Shown: in pieces, positions 1-8,647 of the stretch
How the letters are laid out: each line of letters starts with the position of its first letter
Numbering within the stretch: the stretch's first letter is position 1
Assembly (NCBI GenBank): GCA_016213125.1
Contig: JACRBR010000350.1
Location: forward strand, 1-31,475
Length of the DNA stretch: 31,475 nt
Direction of reading: 5' to 3'
Source of the DNA: Chloroflexota bacterium
GTDB lineage: Bacteria; Chloroflexota; Dehalococcoidia; DSTF01; JACRBR01
The notes under the pieces: model-generated
The model's input: only the letters and a program-made list of their open reading frames with translations
Database searches by the model: none
What the model was told of the DNA's origin: nothing
Program-made: the position numbers and the translations under genes

Positions 1-135
1 CTCCCGCCGCCCGTGCGGCTCGTCCCCGACCGAAAAGAGCACGAACTCAGCGCCCGGCAGCGCCGCTAGCCGCGACAGCAGCGGCAGAATCGCCTCCGAG
101 AAGCTCGATCGGTCGAATGTCGCCATGATCTTCAT
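1..135 (-). CDS. Universal stress protein (UspA family), partial
   Basis: Only the first 45 codons are in the window; the gene runs off the left edge. The N-terminus MKIMATFDRSSFSEAILPLL followed by FVLFSV is the first strand, first helix and second strand of a UspA fold. It closely resembles the start of the complete UspA protein at 7339-7878 (MRLMATFDGSHSSEATL, VVLFSV), so the two are paralogues. The start is supported by GAGGAG about 7 bases upstream. UspA proteins are small cytoplasmic, often ATP-binding, stress-response proteins. The nucleotide-binding glycine motif lies in the missing C-terminal part, so ATP binding cannot be judged. The gene is divergent from the large exoprotein at 421. 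Confidence 0.8.
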   Translation of the reverse strand, partial: MKIMATFDRSSFSEAILPLLSRLAALPGAEFVLFSVGDEPHGRRE

Positions 136-420
136 GGGCTCTCCTCGACTCAGGCTGCAAGACCGTAGCATTGCATACTTCCGGCGGCCCGCCAACGTGG
201 AGTTCTTCCCCCCTGCCGGGACGGCCGGAGGACGGCCTCCCTGTTCGGCCGGGCAGCGGCACCCCGCCGGGTTGGAAGCTTCGCACAGGATGGAGGTGCC
301 TCGCGTCAATTCCATCTTGTATCCGCTCGGCTGGCAGCGTAGGATCGACTTCTACCCAGGTCACCGGATCAACTACTACCCCGCACGCCCCGCTCGAGAT
401 CCCCGGCAACACCGGGGTGG
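136..420. other. Divergent intergenic region
   Basis: This 285-base region separates the outward-facing stress protein and exoprotein genes and must hold both promoters. No good -35/-10 pair is evident. The best plus-strand candidate (TTGTAT, 17 bases, TAGGAT, starting near 319) is weak. A short hairpin GGAGG-ACGG-CCTCC lies at 227-240, and a stronger one sits directly before the exoprotein start (separate entry). No open frame here looks coding. Confidence 0.5.
401..417 (+). promoter_or_regulatory. GC stem-loop over the exoprotein ribosome binding site
   Basis: CCCCGG-CAACA-CCGGGG is a perfect six-base-pair stem with a five-base loop, ending three bases before the ATG at 421. Its right arm contains most of the only Shine-Dalgarno-like run upstream of the gene (GGGGTGG). 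Folding in the mRNA would hide that run. Translation control is an inference; no known riboswitch or thermometer was recognised. Confidence 0.4.
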
Positions 421-3400
421 ATGTACGCGTTGAGTGCTTCTGTGAACCTACTTCGATTCGTCATCATCGCCACGGCGGCGGCACTGGTTGGATGCGCCAT
501 CCTGCTGCCCGCCCACGCCGGTCCGGCCAACGCCGCCGCGGGCGCCTGGTCCGGCAAGTTCTACAACAACACAACCCTCACGGGCACTCCCGTCCTCCAG
601 CGTAATGACGGCGCCAATCTCGACTTTCTTTGGACGGGCTCACCCGGAACCGGCGTCAACACGGACAACTGGAGCGCCAGCTGGGAGCGCACCGATACCT
701 ACAGCGCAGGCACCTATCGGTTCTCCGCGGTCGTCGACGACGGCATCCGGATCTACGTCGATGGTGTCAAGATCCTGGAATCGTGGATCAACCAGGCCGC
801 GAGTCCGTATTCGACCGATTTCGCGATGTCCGCCGGGAGCCATACCGTCAAGGTGGAGTACTACGACAACATCTACAACGGCGAGCTGCACGTGGCCATC
901 CAGGACATCTCGGCCACCGGCCCATCCTGGAGTGGATCGTACTTTGCGAACATGACCCTCACAGGATCACCGGTTCTGACGCGCCAGGACGCGACGATTG
1001 ACTTCGACTGGGGAGTTGGCTCGCCGGGAGCTGGCGTGCCAGCCGATCTCTTCAGCGCTCGCTGGACCCGCGTCGTGGATTTCCAGGCTGGCGTATACCA
1101 GTTCAATACCGTCAGCGATGACGGCGTCCGAGTGCTCGTCGATGGCGTAACCATCCTCGACTTCTGGATCGACCAGGCGCCCACCAGCCACAGCGTAAAC
1201 CGCACCATGACCGCGGGGCCTCATACCGTGACCGTGGAGTACTTCGAAAACGGCGGTGGCGCCGTCATGCAGTTCGGGTACAACTTCCTGCCAGACTTCG
1301 GCGGGTTCGTGGAAGAGGCCGTCGTCACCGGCTTGAACATCGCCACCGTGTTCGCGTTCGCACCGGATGGCCGCATCTTCATCGGCGAAAAGGACGGCAC
1401 GGTACGCATCTTCAAGAACGGGCAGCTCCTGGCCACGCCCTACTACACCGTCTCTCCCGTCAACGACTACGAGGATCGCGGCCTCCTCGGTCTCGCCGTC
1501 GACCCCAACTTCAACACCAACGGCTACGTGTATGTCTCCTACACCTACGACGTGAACCCGGCGGACATCGGCGGCGAAAAGGTCGGCCAGGTTATTCGCG
1601 TCAACGCTACGACGCCGGCCGGAGACGTGGCCTCCGCCGCGTCGAAGGTCGTGCTCGTCGGTAAGGTCGTCGGCACACCCGCACTCCCGTCCTGCGAAGA
1701 CTACGCCGTTACTTCGGATTGCATTCCTTCGGACCACCTGAGCCACTCGATGGGCAATATCAAGTTCGGCCCAGACGGCATGCTGTACGTGGCGACCGGC
1801 GACGGCGCCAGCTACGCCACGGTCGATAGTCGCGCGCTCCGTGTGCAGAACGTTGACAGTCTCGCGGGCAAGGTTCTGCGCATAAACCCCGCCAACGGCC
1901 AGGGTCTGGCCGATAACCCGTTCTACAACGGGAGCCTCACCGCCAACCGATCGAAGGTGTGGGCCTATGGCTTCCGCAACGCCTTCCGATTCAACTTCAA
2001 GCCCGGCACCAACATCATCTTCCAGGGCGATGTCGGCTGGAACGACTGGGAGGATCAGAACGTCGTCGTCCGCGGCGGTAACTACGGCTGGCCCTGCTAC
2101 GAGGGCACGGGTCAGCAGCCCGGCTACTCCGGCTACTCCATCTGCCAGAGCCTGTACGCCGCCGGCACGCACGTTCGCCCCATCGTCACCTACAACCATC
2201 CGCCCGATGCGGCCGCGCTCGGCGGGAGCTTCACCGGCGTAAACGGCTATCCCGCCCAATTCCACAACACCTACTTCTACGGGGACTTCGCACGCGATCA
2301 GATCAGCGTGCTGAAGGTCGACGCCTCGAACACCGTCATCCCGGGAAGCATCAGCGTCTTCTCCAGCGCCGCCGCCGGCCCGGTGCAGATCGAAACCGGC
2401 GCCGATGGCGACATCTACTACCTCTCCATCTTCACCGGCGAGATCCGCCACATCAGGTACATCGGCGGCAACCGGCCGCCGGTCGCCGTTGCTGCAGCCA
2501 CGCCCGCCTCGGGCCTCTCGCCGCTCACCGTCGCTTTCTCCAGCGCCGGCTCTTCGGACCCGGACGCTGGCCAGACCCTGGCGTTCGATTGGGATTTTGG
2601 TGATGGATCGCCGCATTCCAGCTTGCCAGGTCCCAGCCACCAGTACGTTCTCGACGGCACCTATACGGCAACGCTGACGGTGACGGATTCTCTTGGCCTG
2701 AGCGCGACGGACGCACGCACTATCCAGGTAGGGAACAGGCCGCCCGTCGCGGGCATCACGACGCCCCTGAACAACGCCAAGTTCGACATCGGCGATGTCA
2801 TCAGCTTCAGCGGCACCGGCACCGATCCCGACGACGGCACACTCGGGCCATCCGCGTTCGCCTGGACGATCGCCCTTAGTCACTGCTCCGACGGTACCTT
2901 CTCAAGTTGCCACACCCACACCGTCCAGCAGGTGACCAATGCGACGGCAGGTTCATTCACGATCACCGACCACGGCGACTTCGTGTACTACGAGATCTTC
3001 CTCACGGTCACCGATAGTCTTGGCCTCACGAACACGAAGAAGGTGACGCTGACAGCAAACACCGTGGATATCACCTTCACCTCGAACAAGCCCGGTGTCT
3101 CGGTCATCATCGATAGCGGTTCCCAGGCGGTGCCCTTCACGCACACCGTCCCGCGCAAATCCGCGCACGTAATCAACGTCGCCTCGCCCCAGACCATCGT
3201 CTCTGGGCAGGTCTTCTTCCAGGCATGGTCCGACGGCGGCGCGCAGTCTCACACGATCGTCGCGAACATAGCCGGGACCTACACCGTCACGTTCGTCGAC
3301 CCCACGCCGACCCCCACCAACACGCCTACGGCGACCAACACGCCCACGGCTACTTCCACGTCAACGTCGACGAACACGCCCACCAACACGCCGACGCGGA

Positions 3401-4341
3401 CACCCACAAATACGCCTACCAACACGCCGACCAGCACCTCCACACCGGTCCCCACGAACACCCCGGGTGGACCCACCGACACACCCACCAGCACGCCCAC
3501 CGTGACCAATACGCCGACGGCGACTACCCCGCCCGCCGTGCCGCCCACGAACACGCCGACGTCCACGGCGACGCCGACGCCTACCAGGACGTCGACCAGC
3601 ACACCGACCAGCACGCCCACGAATACGCCGGTCGCGCTCCCGGCCTCCAGGGCCTGGTGGGCCATGGAGCAGGCGTCATGGAGCGGCGCCGCCGGCGAAG
3701 TCATAGACTCCAGCGGGACCGGCGTACACGGCGCGGCCGTGAACGGCGCCCAGACCGCCGGTGTCGCTTCGGCTCTCGCGGGGAACCCCGGGACGTGTCG
3801 CTACGCCGGCCTCGACGGCATCAACGACTATCTCGACTTCGGCAGCCCGGCCTCCCTCAGCTTCACGAACAAGATCACGGTCATGGCGTGGGTGAAGTGG
3901 AACATCAATCCGGGCGCGGGCAACAATTGGGCGAACATCGTCTCCAACAACTCCAACGTGCAGGGAGACCTGGGCCAGTTCTGGCTCCAGCATTCCACGG
4001 CTAACGCGCGGTACGAGTTCGCTGTCCAGACCGCTGGCGCTCGGACGTACATCATCGGTTCGGTTGCGCCGCTACAGGGCGTCTGGCAACACGTGGCCGG
4101 TGTCTACGACGGCGCAACCCTGAAGGTCTACGTGAATGGCCAGCTCGCCGGCAGCGTCCCCAAGACGGGCAATCTCATCGCCCGGACCAACGCCATGAGG
4201 CTGAACGTCGGCCGCTGGGCGTTCAGCACCCAGAACTTCCGCTCGTTCAACGGCAACCTCGACGAGGTGAAGATCTACAACGTCGCGCTCACCGCTCAAC
4301 AGATCGCCGCCGCCGCGAACGAAACCCATCCCTGCGGCTAG
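421..4341 (+). CDS. Secreted PA14-PA14-GSDH-PKD-LamG multidomain protein
   Basis: A 1306-residue exoprotein. Residues 1-38 are a signal peptide (hydrophobic 11-30, AHA/ANA cleavage region). Two PA14-like carbohydrate-binding domains follow (about 42-162 and 168-288), each with a DDGIRIYVDG or DDGVRVLVDG core. Residues 295-680 are a glucose/sorbosone dehydrogenase-type beta-propeller, with DRGLLGLAVDPNF, a candidate catalytic His442 in SHSMGNIKFGPDG, and AYGFRN. A PKD domain (about 685-770, DWDFGDGS) and another Ig-like region (773-880) come next. A Thr-Pro stalk covers 961-1073 and a LamG/concanavalin-like domain covers 1075-1303. The likely role is binding and perhaps oxidising extracellular sugars, possibly with PQQ; activity is inferred. 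There is no LPxTG or C-terminal membrane helix, so it is probably released or held non-covalently. An in-frame TTG at 433 is an alternative start. Confidence 0.9.
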   Translation: MYALSASVNLLRFVIIATAAALVGCAILLPAHAGPANAAAGAWSGKFYNNTTLTGTPVLQRNDGANLDFLWTGSPGTGVNTDNWSASWERTDTYSAGTYRFSAVVDDGIRIYVDGVKILESWINQAASPYSTDFAMSAGSHTVKVEYYDNIYNGELHVAIQDISATGPSWSGSYFANMTLTGSPVLTRQDATIDFDWGVGSPGAGVPADLFSARWTRVVDFQAGVYQFNTVSDDGVRVLVDGVTILDFWIDQAPTSHSVNRTMTAGPHTVTVEYFENGGGAVMQFGYNFLPDFGGFVEEAVVTGLNIATVFAFAPDGRIFIGEKDGTVRIFKNGQLLATPYYTVSPVNDYEDRGLLGLAVDPNFNTNGYVYVSYTYDVNPADIGGEKVGQVIRVNATTPAGDVASAASKVVLVGKVVGTPALPSCEDYAVTSDCIPSDHLSHSMGNIKFGPDGMLYVATGDGASYATVDSRALRVQNVDSLAGKVLRINPANGQGLADNPFYNGSLTANRSKVWAYGFRNAFRFNFKPGTNIIFQGDVGWNDWEDQNVVVRGGNYGWPCYEGTGQQPGYSGYSICQSLYAAGTHVRPIVTYNHPPDAAALGGSFTGVNGYPAQFHNTYFYGDFARDQISVLKVDASNTVIPGSISVFSSAAAGPVQIETGADGDIYYLSIFTGEIRHIRYIGGNRPPVAVAAATPASGLSPLTVAFSSAGSSDPDAGQTLAFDWDFGDGSPHSSLPGPSHQYVLDGTYTATLTVTDSLGLSATDARTIQVGNRPPVAGITTPLNNAKFDIGDVISFSGTGTDPDDGTLGPSAFAWTIALSHCSDGTFSSCHTHTVQQVTNATAGSFTITDHGDFVYYEIFLTVTDSLGLTNTKKVTLTANTVDITFTSNKPGVSVIIDSGSQAVPFTHTVPRKSAHVINVASPQTIVSGQVFFQAWSDGGAQSHTIVANIAGTYTVTFVDPTPTPTNTPTATNTPTATSTSTSTNTPTNTPTRTPTNTPTNTPTSTSTPVPTNTPGGPTDTPTSTPTVTNTPTATTPPAVPPTNTPTSTATPTPTRTSTSTPTSTPTNTPVALPASRAWWAMEQASWSGAAGEVIDSSGTGVHGAAVNGAQTAGVASALAGNPGTCRYAGLDGINDYLDFGSPASLSFTNKITVMAWVKWNINPGAGNNWANIVSNNSNVQGDLGQFWLQHSTANARYEFAVQTAGARTYIIGSVAPLQGVWQHVAGVYDGATLKVYVNGQLAGSVPKTGNLIARTNAMRLNVGRWAFSTQNFRSFNGNLDEVKIYNVALTAQQIAAAANETHPCG
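3301..3639 (+). repeat. Thr-Pro stalk coding repeat
   Basis: This is low-complexity coding DNA for residues 961-1073 of the exoprotein, made of irregular TNTPT/TSTPT units (for example PTPTPTNTPTATNTPT). It separates the enzymatic and PKD part from the C-terminal LamG domain and probably forms an extended, possibly glycosylated spacer. A similar stalk occurs in the LPETG protein at 26311-26784. Confidence 0.9.
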
Positions 4342-4355
4342 TTCCGCGCCCGCGA

Positions 4356-4784
4356 CTACTCCGCGACGACCAGCGTGCCCAGCATGATGTGGTGCAGCGT
4401 GCAGTAGTAGTAGAACGTTCCCGGCGTATCAAACACCCGCGACCACTCATCGCCCTTCTGCAGGGTGTCGCTCTCGAACGCGCCGCGATCCTCGGTAACG
4501 TTGTGCGGCAGGTCGTCCTGGAACTTCCAGGTGACGGTCGCCCCCTTCGGGACCGTCAGGTCGCGCGGCGTGTAATCCAGGTTGTCCACGATGACGTCAA
4601 CCTGCATCTCGGTCGTGACTACGGGCTTCGTCCGGACGGGCCGCTTCGGTTTCTCGTCGCCCGTGAACGCGAAGAAGCTCGCGGCAGCGATAATCACGCC
4701 AAGAACGACGACGGATGCCACCAGGAACGTCCTGCTCGCGAGGAAGCTCTTCTTTCGCCGGGCTGCCTTCCGCTTCTTCGCCAT
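4356..4784 (-). CDS. Membrane-anchored cupredoxin (plastocyanin/amicyanin-like)
   Basis: A 142-residue protein. A very basic N-terminus (MAKKRKAARRKK) precedes one membrane helix (about 18-41), so the protein is an N-anchored exported domain. Residues 60-142 form a cupredoxin fold. The type 1 copper ligands are visible: His94 (PHNV), Cys128, His131 and Met134. The C-x2-H-x2-M spacing matches amicyanin rather than plastocyanin. It should be a one-electron carrier on the outer face of the membrane. AGGAGA about 5 bases upstream supports the start. The gene is convergent with the exoprotein, with only 14 bases between stops. Its redox partner is unknown; the multicopper oxidase at 10177 and the cytochromes at 21279-25172 are candidates. 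Confidence 0.88.
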   Translation of the reverse strand: MAKKRKAARRKKSFLASRTFLVASVVVLGVIIAAASFFAFTGDEKPKRPVRTKPVVTTEMQVDVIVDNLDYTPRDLTVPKGATVTWKFQDDLPHNVTEDRGAFESDTLQKGDEWSRVFDTPGTFYYYCTLHHIMLGTLVVAE

Positions 4785-5132
4785 GCTCTCCTGATCCCCG
4801 AAACGCGGTCGGGAAGCTGCGTCGCCGGCTTCCTACCGCCGGGCGCAACTCCCCTGGGCCGTCACGCGGCCACGTGTCAGCACGTTGCGGCCATCATGTT
4901 AGCCGCACGAGTTCCCGGTCGCTCACGCGCGTGGGCGGCGACTTTGCTCGATGCCTTCAAGTATCCGGCACGAGGCGGGACCCCAGCAGGGCCGATGGGC
5001 GAGGGATCTGTGACAAACGGCCCCTCCCTGCGGGGCACCCTTGTGCGCGTCCGGCTCTCCGCGTCCGCCCCTCCCCTCGATTCGTGACGAACGGCCCGTG
5101 ATGCGTCAATCTCCCGCTGATAGTCTCCCGAG
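4785..5132. other. Divergent intergenic region with a repeated motif
   Basis: This 348-base gap separates the cupredoxin (minus) from the receiver gene (plus). It holds two near-identical 14-mers, GTGACAAACGGCCC at 5010-5023 and GTGACGAACGGCCC at 5084-5097. A GC hairpin (GCCCC-TCCCTGC-GGGGC) overlaps the end of the first. No convincing protein-coding frame and no clear sigma-70 promoter were seen. Confidence 0.5.
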
Positions 5133-5564
5133 GTGAGCTTAAGCGCGGAACCCCGGCTGAAGCTGGTCCTGGTCGACGATCACGAGCTTGCCCGCGCCGC
5201 CCTTGCGAAACGGCTGCGCCAGCACGAGCAGATCGTTGTAGCCGGTCATACCGCTGATCCCCTCGAGGCGCACGAGATTGTCCGGACGCAGGCGCCCCAC
5301 GTGGTCCTGGTTGATACCGTCCGCGAGGACGGCCAGGGCGCGAACATCCTCTCCTCGCTGTCCGCGCTGCCCGCCCCGCTACGACCTGTTCTCGTGGTGC
5401 ACCTGTCCTACTACCAGCCCGAAGTCTGGGACGTCGCCCGCGCGGCCGGCGCCCACGACCTCATCCTGAAACAGATCGCGGTCGATGTCCTCGCGGTCAA
5501 GTTGTTCCAGGCCGCCCATCGTGTCCTCCCTCGCGACCGTTGGCCCGCCATTGCTACTGCCTGA
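5133..5564 (+). CDS. Stand-alone receiver-domain protein (CheY-like)
   Basis: A 143-residue protein consisting of one response-regulator receiver domain with no output domain. The acidic pair Asp15-Asp16 (LVDDHE), the phospho-acceptor Asp61 (VVLVDT) and Lys113 (ILKQ) are all present; the switch Ser/Thr position is probably Ser92. The start is a GTG, chosen because the receiver begins directly after it; the ribosome binding site is weak. The sequence resembles NarL-type receivers, so it may have lost a DNA-binding domain or act as a phosphate sink or protein-interaction module. It lies 74 bases upstream of a PAS kinase, which is the obvious candidate phosphodonor. Confidence 0.8.
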   Translation: MSLSAEPRLKLVLVDDHELARAALAKRLRQHEQIVVAGHTADPLEAHEIVRTQAPHVVLVDTVREDGQGANILSSLSALPAPLRPVLVVHLSYYQPEVWDVARAAGAHDLILKQIAVDVLAVKLFQAAHRVLPRDRWPAIATA

Positions 5565-5638
5565 CCAGTCGTTTCATCGTTTCCTGCTTATTTTACTGCC
5601 GTGACCCTTTGCCCTGTAGAATCCAGTCGTGCCACACG

Positions 5639-6679
5639 ATGGATAGCGCTGCCAACGACCTCTTTCGGCATATTTGTGAGAGCGCGCCCGACGCCATCGT
5701 CGTCGTGGATGCGGCGGGTCGCGTCGTCCTCGTGAACGCTCGTGCCGTGGAGATGTTTGGCTTCCCGGCCGGCGAGCTCGTCGGCTCGACCGTCGACATC
5801 CTCCTGCCGGATGCGCTGCGGCCCGGTCACGTCCAGCAGCGCCACGCCTACATGCAACACCCGTCGACCCGGCCCATGGGCACCGAACTGCAGCTCTTCG
5901 GCCGGCGACGAGACGGCAGCGAGTTTCCCGTGGAGATCAGCTTGAGCCCGTTCCAGTCCGGAGGCGCGACGCTGGTCATCAGCATTCTACGAGACATAAC
6001 AGAGCGCCGCCGCCTCGAGGTCGAGCGAGAACAGCTCCGCGCCGTCGCCGATATGGAAAAGGAGCGGCAGCGCATCGCCATGGACCTGCACGATGGCATC
6101 ATCCAGTCCATTTATGCCGTCGGTTTGAATCTGGAGTCCGCGAAGGAGGACGTGAAGAGCCGGCCCGATGATGCCGTCAAGCAGGTGAACCGCGCCATCG
6201 ACCGTCTCAACGACACGATCCTGGACTTGCGCAGCTACATACTGGATCTCAGGCCCCCGCGGTACGGAGGGGACCTGGTCGACTCCCTCAACGGGCTCGT
6301 CGCCGAATTCCATGCCAATTCCCTCATCGAGCCGACGCTGGACGTCGAACCTGACCTGCCTGCGCTGACCGAGGAGCAGGGCAGGGCCATCTTCCACATC
6401 GCCCAGGAGGCCCTGAACAACGCCCGGAAGCACTCCAGGGCAACGCAGCTCTTCCTTCGCCTGCGGCCGGTCGATGGGACACTTCGGCTGCAGATCGCCG
6501 ATAATGGCAGCGGCTTCGACCCGGGGGCCGACCTGCCGGAGGAGCACCGGGGCATGCGAAACATGCTGGCCCGCGCCGCCGCGGTGGGTGCGCTGTTGAG
6601 AGTGGAGACGGCGCTGGGTGCCGGGACAAGCGTTATGGTTGAGATACCTGTTCAGACAGCGACTGGAGAACCACGATGA
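5639..6679 (+). CDS. PAS-domain sensor histidine kinase (NarX/DegS-type HisKA_3)
   Basis: A 346-residue kinase without membrane helices, so probably cytoplasmic. Residues 8-120 are a PAS domain (SAPDAIVVVDAAGRVVLVNA, ending RDITERR). A HisKA_3 dimerisation helix follows with the phospho-accepting His151 in MDLHDGIIQSIYAVGLNLE. The HATPase domain shows an N box (EALNNARKHS), a G1 box (DNGSGFDPG) and a G2-like RGMRNMLARAAAVGA. I chose ATG 5639 over an upstream in-frame start because the PAS domain begins there and the earlier residues are Cys-rich and unlike a PAS leader. The signal is unknown: PAS domains can bind haem, flavin or small ligands, and no ligand residue can be assigned here. It overlaps the next gene by four bases, so the pair forms a two-component system. 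Confidence 0.92.
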   Translation: MDSAANDLFRHICESAPDAIVVVDAAGRVVLVNARAVEMFGFPAGELVGSTVDILLPDALRPGHVQQRHAYMQHPSTRPMGTELQLFGRRRDGSEFPVEISLSPFQSGGATLVISILRDITERRRLEVEREQLRAVADMEKERQRIAMDLHDGIIQSIYAVGLNLESAKEDVKSRPDDAVKQVNRAIDRLNDTILDLRSYILDLRPPRYGGDLVDSLNGLVAEFHANSLIEPTLDVEPDLPALTEEQGRAIFHIAQEALNNARKHSRATQLFLRLRPVDGTLRLQIADNGSGFDPGADLPEEHRGMRNMLARAAAVGALLRVETALGAGTSVMVEIPVQTATGEPR

Positions 6680-7323
6680 CCACGCGCGTACTGATCGTCG
6701 ATGACCACGAGGTCGTGCGGGAAGGCTTGCGCACCCTGCTTTCCCGGCGCGACGGCATGGAGGTCGTCGGTCAGGCCGGCACCGTGCAAGAGGCCATCAC
6801 GGAGGCCCTGAAGATGAAGCCCGACGTCATCGTGATGGACGTCCGTCTTCCCGATGGAAGCGGCATCGAGGCCTGCCGCGAAATCCGCGAGGCTCGACCC
6901 GAGACCAAGGTCATCATGCTTACCTCCTACGCCGATGAAGAGGCCGTCTTCGCCTCCATCATCGCGGGTGCCGCCGGCTACGTGTTGAAGCAGACCCGCG
7001 GCGCCGTCCTTGCCGATGCCATCGCCGCCGCCGCCCGCGGCGAATCGCTGCTGGATTCCGTCGTCACGCAAAAGGTGCTGGAACGCGTCCGCAAGGCGAA
7101 CGAGCGCAAGGAAAACGACCCCCTCGATGCGCTTACCGACCAGGAACACAAGATCCTGTTGCTCATCGCCGAAGGCAAGACAAACAAGGAAATCGCCCAG
7201 GAAGTCTTCCTCAGCGACAAGACCGTGAAGAACTACGTGAGCAACATCCTCAACAAGCTGAACCTGCGCCGAAGGAGCGAGGCCGCCGCCTTCATCGCCC
7301 GGCGGGAGCCTGCCGACAAGTGA
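6676..7323 (+). CDS. NarL/LuxR-type response regulator
   Basis: A 215-residue regulator. The receiver domain has Asp9-Asp10, phospho-acceptor Asp55 (VIVMDVRLPDG), Thr83 and Lys105. A LuxR-type helix-turn-helix lies at about 153-210 (LTDQEHKILLLIAEGKTNKE, then VKNYVSNILNKLNLRRRSEA). The whole resembles DevR/DosR- and NarL-like regulators. Its ATG overlaps the stop of the kinase at 5639 (ATGA), so the two are translationally coupled and almost certainly cognate partners. Target genes are unknown; the adjacent stress protein gene on the opposite strand is one possibility. Confidence 0.93.
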   Translation: MTTRVLIVDDHEVVREGLRTLLSRRDGMEVVGQAGTVQEAITEALKMKPDVIVMDVRLPDGSGIEACREIREARPETKVIMLTSYADEEAVFASIIAGAAGYVLKQTRGAVLADAIAAAARGESLLDSVVTQKVLERVRKANERKENDPLDALTDQEHKILLLIAEGKTNKEIAQEVFLSDKTVKNYVSNILNKLNLRRRSEAAAFIARREPADK

Positions 7324-7338
7324 GTCGCTCGCCGCGGC

Positions 7339-7878
7339 TCACCTCCGCGTTGATACTCTCGCCTGCTTGACGCTGTCCGGGTGCACCAGCAGGACCGGCG
7401 CCACGCCTGATCGCACGACTTCCTCGGCCACATCGCCGAACAGGATGTGGACCAGGCCGCTGTGTCCGTGCGTCGACATCACGATCACGTCCGGCTGATC
7501 CGCAAGCGCCCGATCAATGATCGCCCGCGCCGGATCGTCATGCGCCACCGTCGCGCAGGTGTACTTCGGTCCGGCTGGCAGCTGCTGCTCCAGCCCGTGC
7601 AGGTAGTCCGTGCGGTCGGCCAGTTCCCGTTCGATCGCCTGCCCCTTGTTCTCGACGTAGGTCGAGGGCGTCTGTTGGATGACGACGGGACTCGTCCCCG
7701 GTCCGGGCGCGACACCGACAACCGGGCGCAGCGGCCCTCGCATCCGAACGCCCTTGTCCGGCGGTTCCACCACGGAGAACAGCACCACCTCTTCCACCGG
7801 CAGGCGCAGAATCTTCCTCAATTGCTCGAGCGTCGCCTCCGAAGAATGCGATCCGTCGAACGTCGCCATCAGTCTCAT
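7339..7878 (-). CDS. Universal stress protein (UspA family)
   Basis: A 179-residue single UspA domain. It begins MRLMATFDGSHSSEATLEQL and has the second-strand VVLFSVVEPP. The ATP-binding-type C-terminal signature is present: VIVMSTHGHSGLVHILFGDV followed by VAPVLLVH, close to the G-2x-G-9x-G(S/T) pattern. A long insert (about residues 50-80) lies between strand 2 and helix 2. The start at 7878 has GGGAGG upstream; the longer in-frame ATG at 7911 would extend into the SDR gene. It lies 10 bases downstream of the SDR stop and is probably co-transcribed with it. It is a paralogue of the truncated gene at 1-135. Confidence 0.9.
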   Translation of the reverse strand: MRLMATFDGSHSSEATLEQLRKILRLPVEEVVLFSVVEPPDKGVRMRGPLRPVVGVAPGPGTSPVVIQQTPSTYVENKGQAIERELADRTDYLHGLEQQLPAGPKYTCATVAHDDPARAIIDRALADQPDVIVMSTHGHSGLVHILFGDVAEEVVRSGVAPVLLVHPDSVKQARVSTRR

Positions 7879-7888
7879 CTCACCCTCC

Positions 7889-8647
7889 CTAGCGGGCCAC
7901 AAACCCGCCATCCACCGGAATCGCCGCGCCTGTCACAAACGAAGATCGATCCGACGCCAGGAACAGGGCCAACTCGGCAACCTCTTCCGGCCGCCCCAAC
8001 CGACCCAGCGGCTCGGTCTGGGTCAACGCCGCAACCGCGTCAGGATTTCCATGCGTAAAGCTCAAGGCCATCGGGGTGTCGATGATCCCCGGGCAGAGGC
8101 AGTTCACGCGTACGCCCTGCGTGGCGTATTCCAGCGCCGCCGCCCGCGTGAGCTGCACGACGCCACCCTTCGACGCGCAGTACGCCGGGAACCCCCCGAA
8201 CCCGACGAGTCCCGCCACCGACGCCGTGTTGATGATCGAGCCGCCCTTCCCGCGCAGCATCGCCTCGATGCCGTACTTCACGCCCAGGAACACGCTCCGC
8301 AGGTTCACGGCGATCACATGGTCCCAGTTCTCGGCCGTCGCGCTAGCTGTCGGCGCCTGGTCGCCCAGGATGCCCGCGTTGTTGAACAGCACGTCCAGCC
8401 GCCCGTACTGACTCAAGGCCAGCGTGAACATCGCCTGCACATCCTGTTCTCTCGACACGTCGGCGTGCACGAACGTCGCCGTGTGGCCGCGCGATGCGAG
8501 GCCATCCGTCACCGCCCGGCCCGCGGCGTCGCACATGTCGGCGATCACGACGACCGCACCCTCCTCCGCGAAGAGCTCAGCCGCGGCCTTGCCAATCCCG
8601 GAGGAGCCGCCGGTCACGATCGCGACCTTGCCCTTCAGTTCATTCAT
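7889..8647 (-). CDS. Short-chain dehydrogenase/reductase (SDR), classical type
   Basis: A 252-residue NAD(P)-dependent oxidoreductase of standard SDR length. The cofactor motif TGGSSGIG is at residues 12-19, an Asp near 37 after strand 2 favours NAD over NADP, and NNAG lies at 89-92. The catalytic set is Ser143, Tyr156 and Lys160 (YCASK), with an N in VNLRSVF. The C-terminus has the usual PEEVAELALFLASD and VDGGFVAR. ATG 8647 with GGAG upstream was chosen because the glycine-rich motif then sits at the usual distance; the 35 extra upstream codons look unlike an SDR. The substrate cannot be inferred. The downstream stress protein gene is probably in the same transcript. Confidence 0.92.
   Translation of the reverse strand: MNELKGKVAIVTGGSSGIGKAAAELFAEEGAVVVIADMCDAAGRAVTDGLASRGHTATFVHADVSREQDVQAMFTLALSQYGRLDVLFNNAGILGDQAPTASATAENWDHVIAVNLRSVFLGVKYGIEAMLRGKGGSIINTASVAGLVGFGGFPAYCASKGGVVQLTRAAALEYATQGVRVNCLCPGIIDTPMALSFTHGNPDAVAALTQTEPLGRLGRPEEVAELALFLASDRSSFVTGAAIPVDGGFVAR

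Noticed and set aside
967..2883. A 638-codon open frame on the minus strand inside the exoprotein gene
   Set aside because: It is antisense to a well-supported multidomain protein, has no recognisable motifs and reflects GC-rich third positions.
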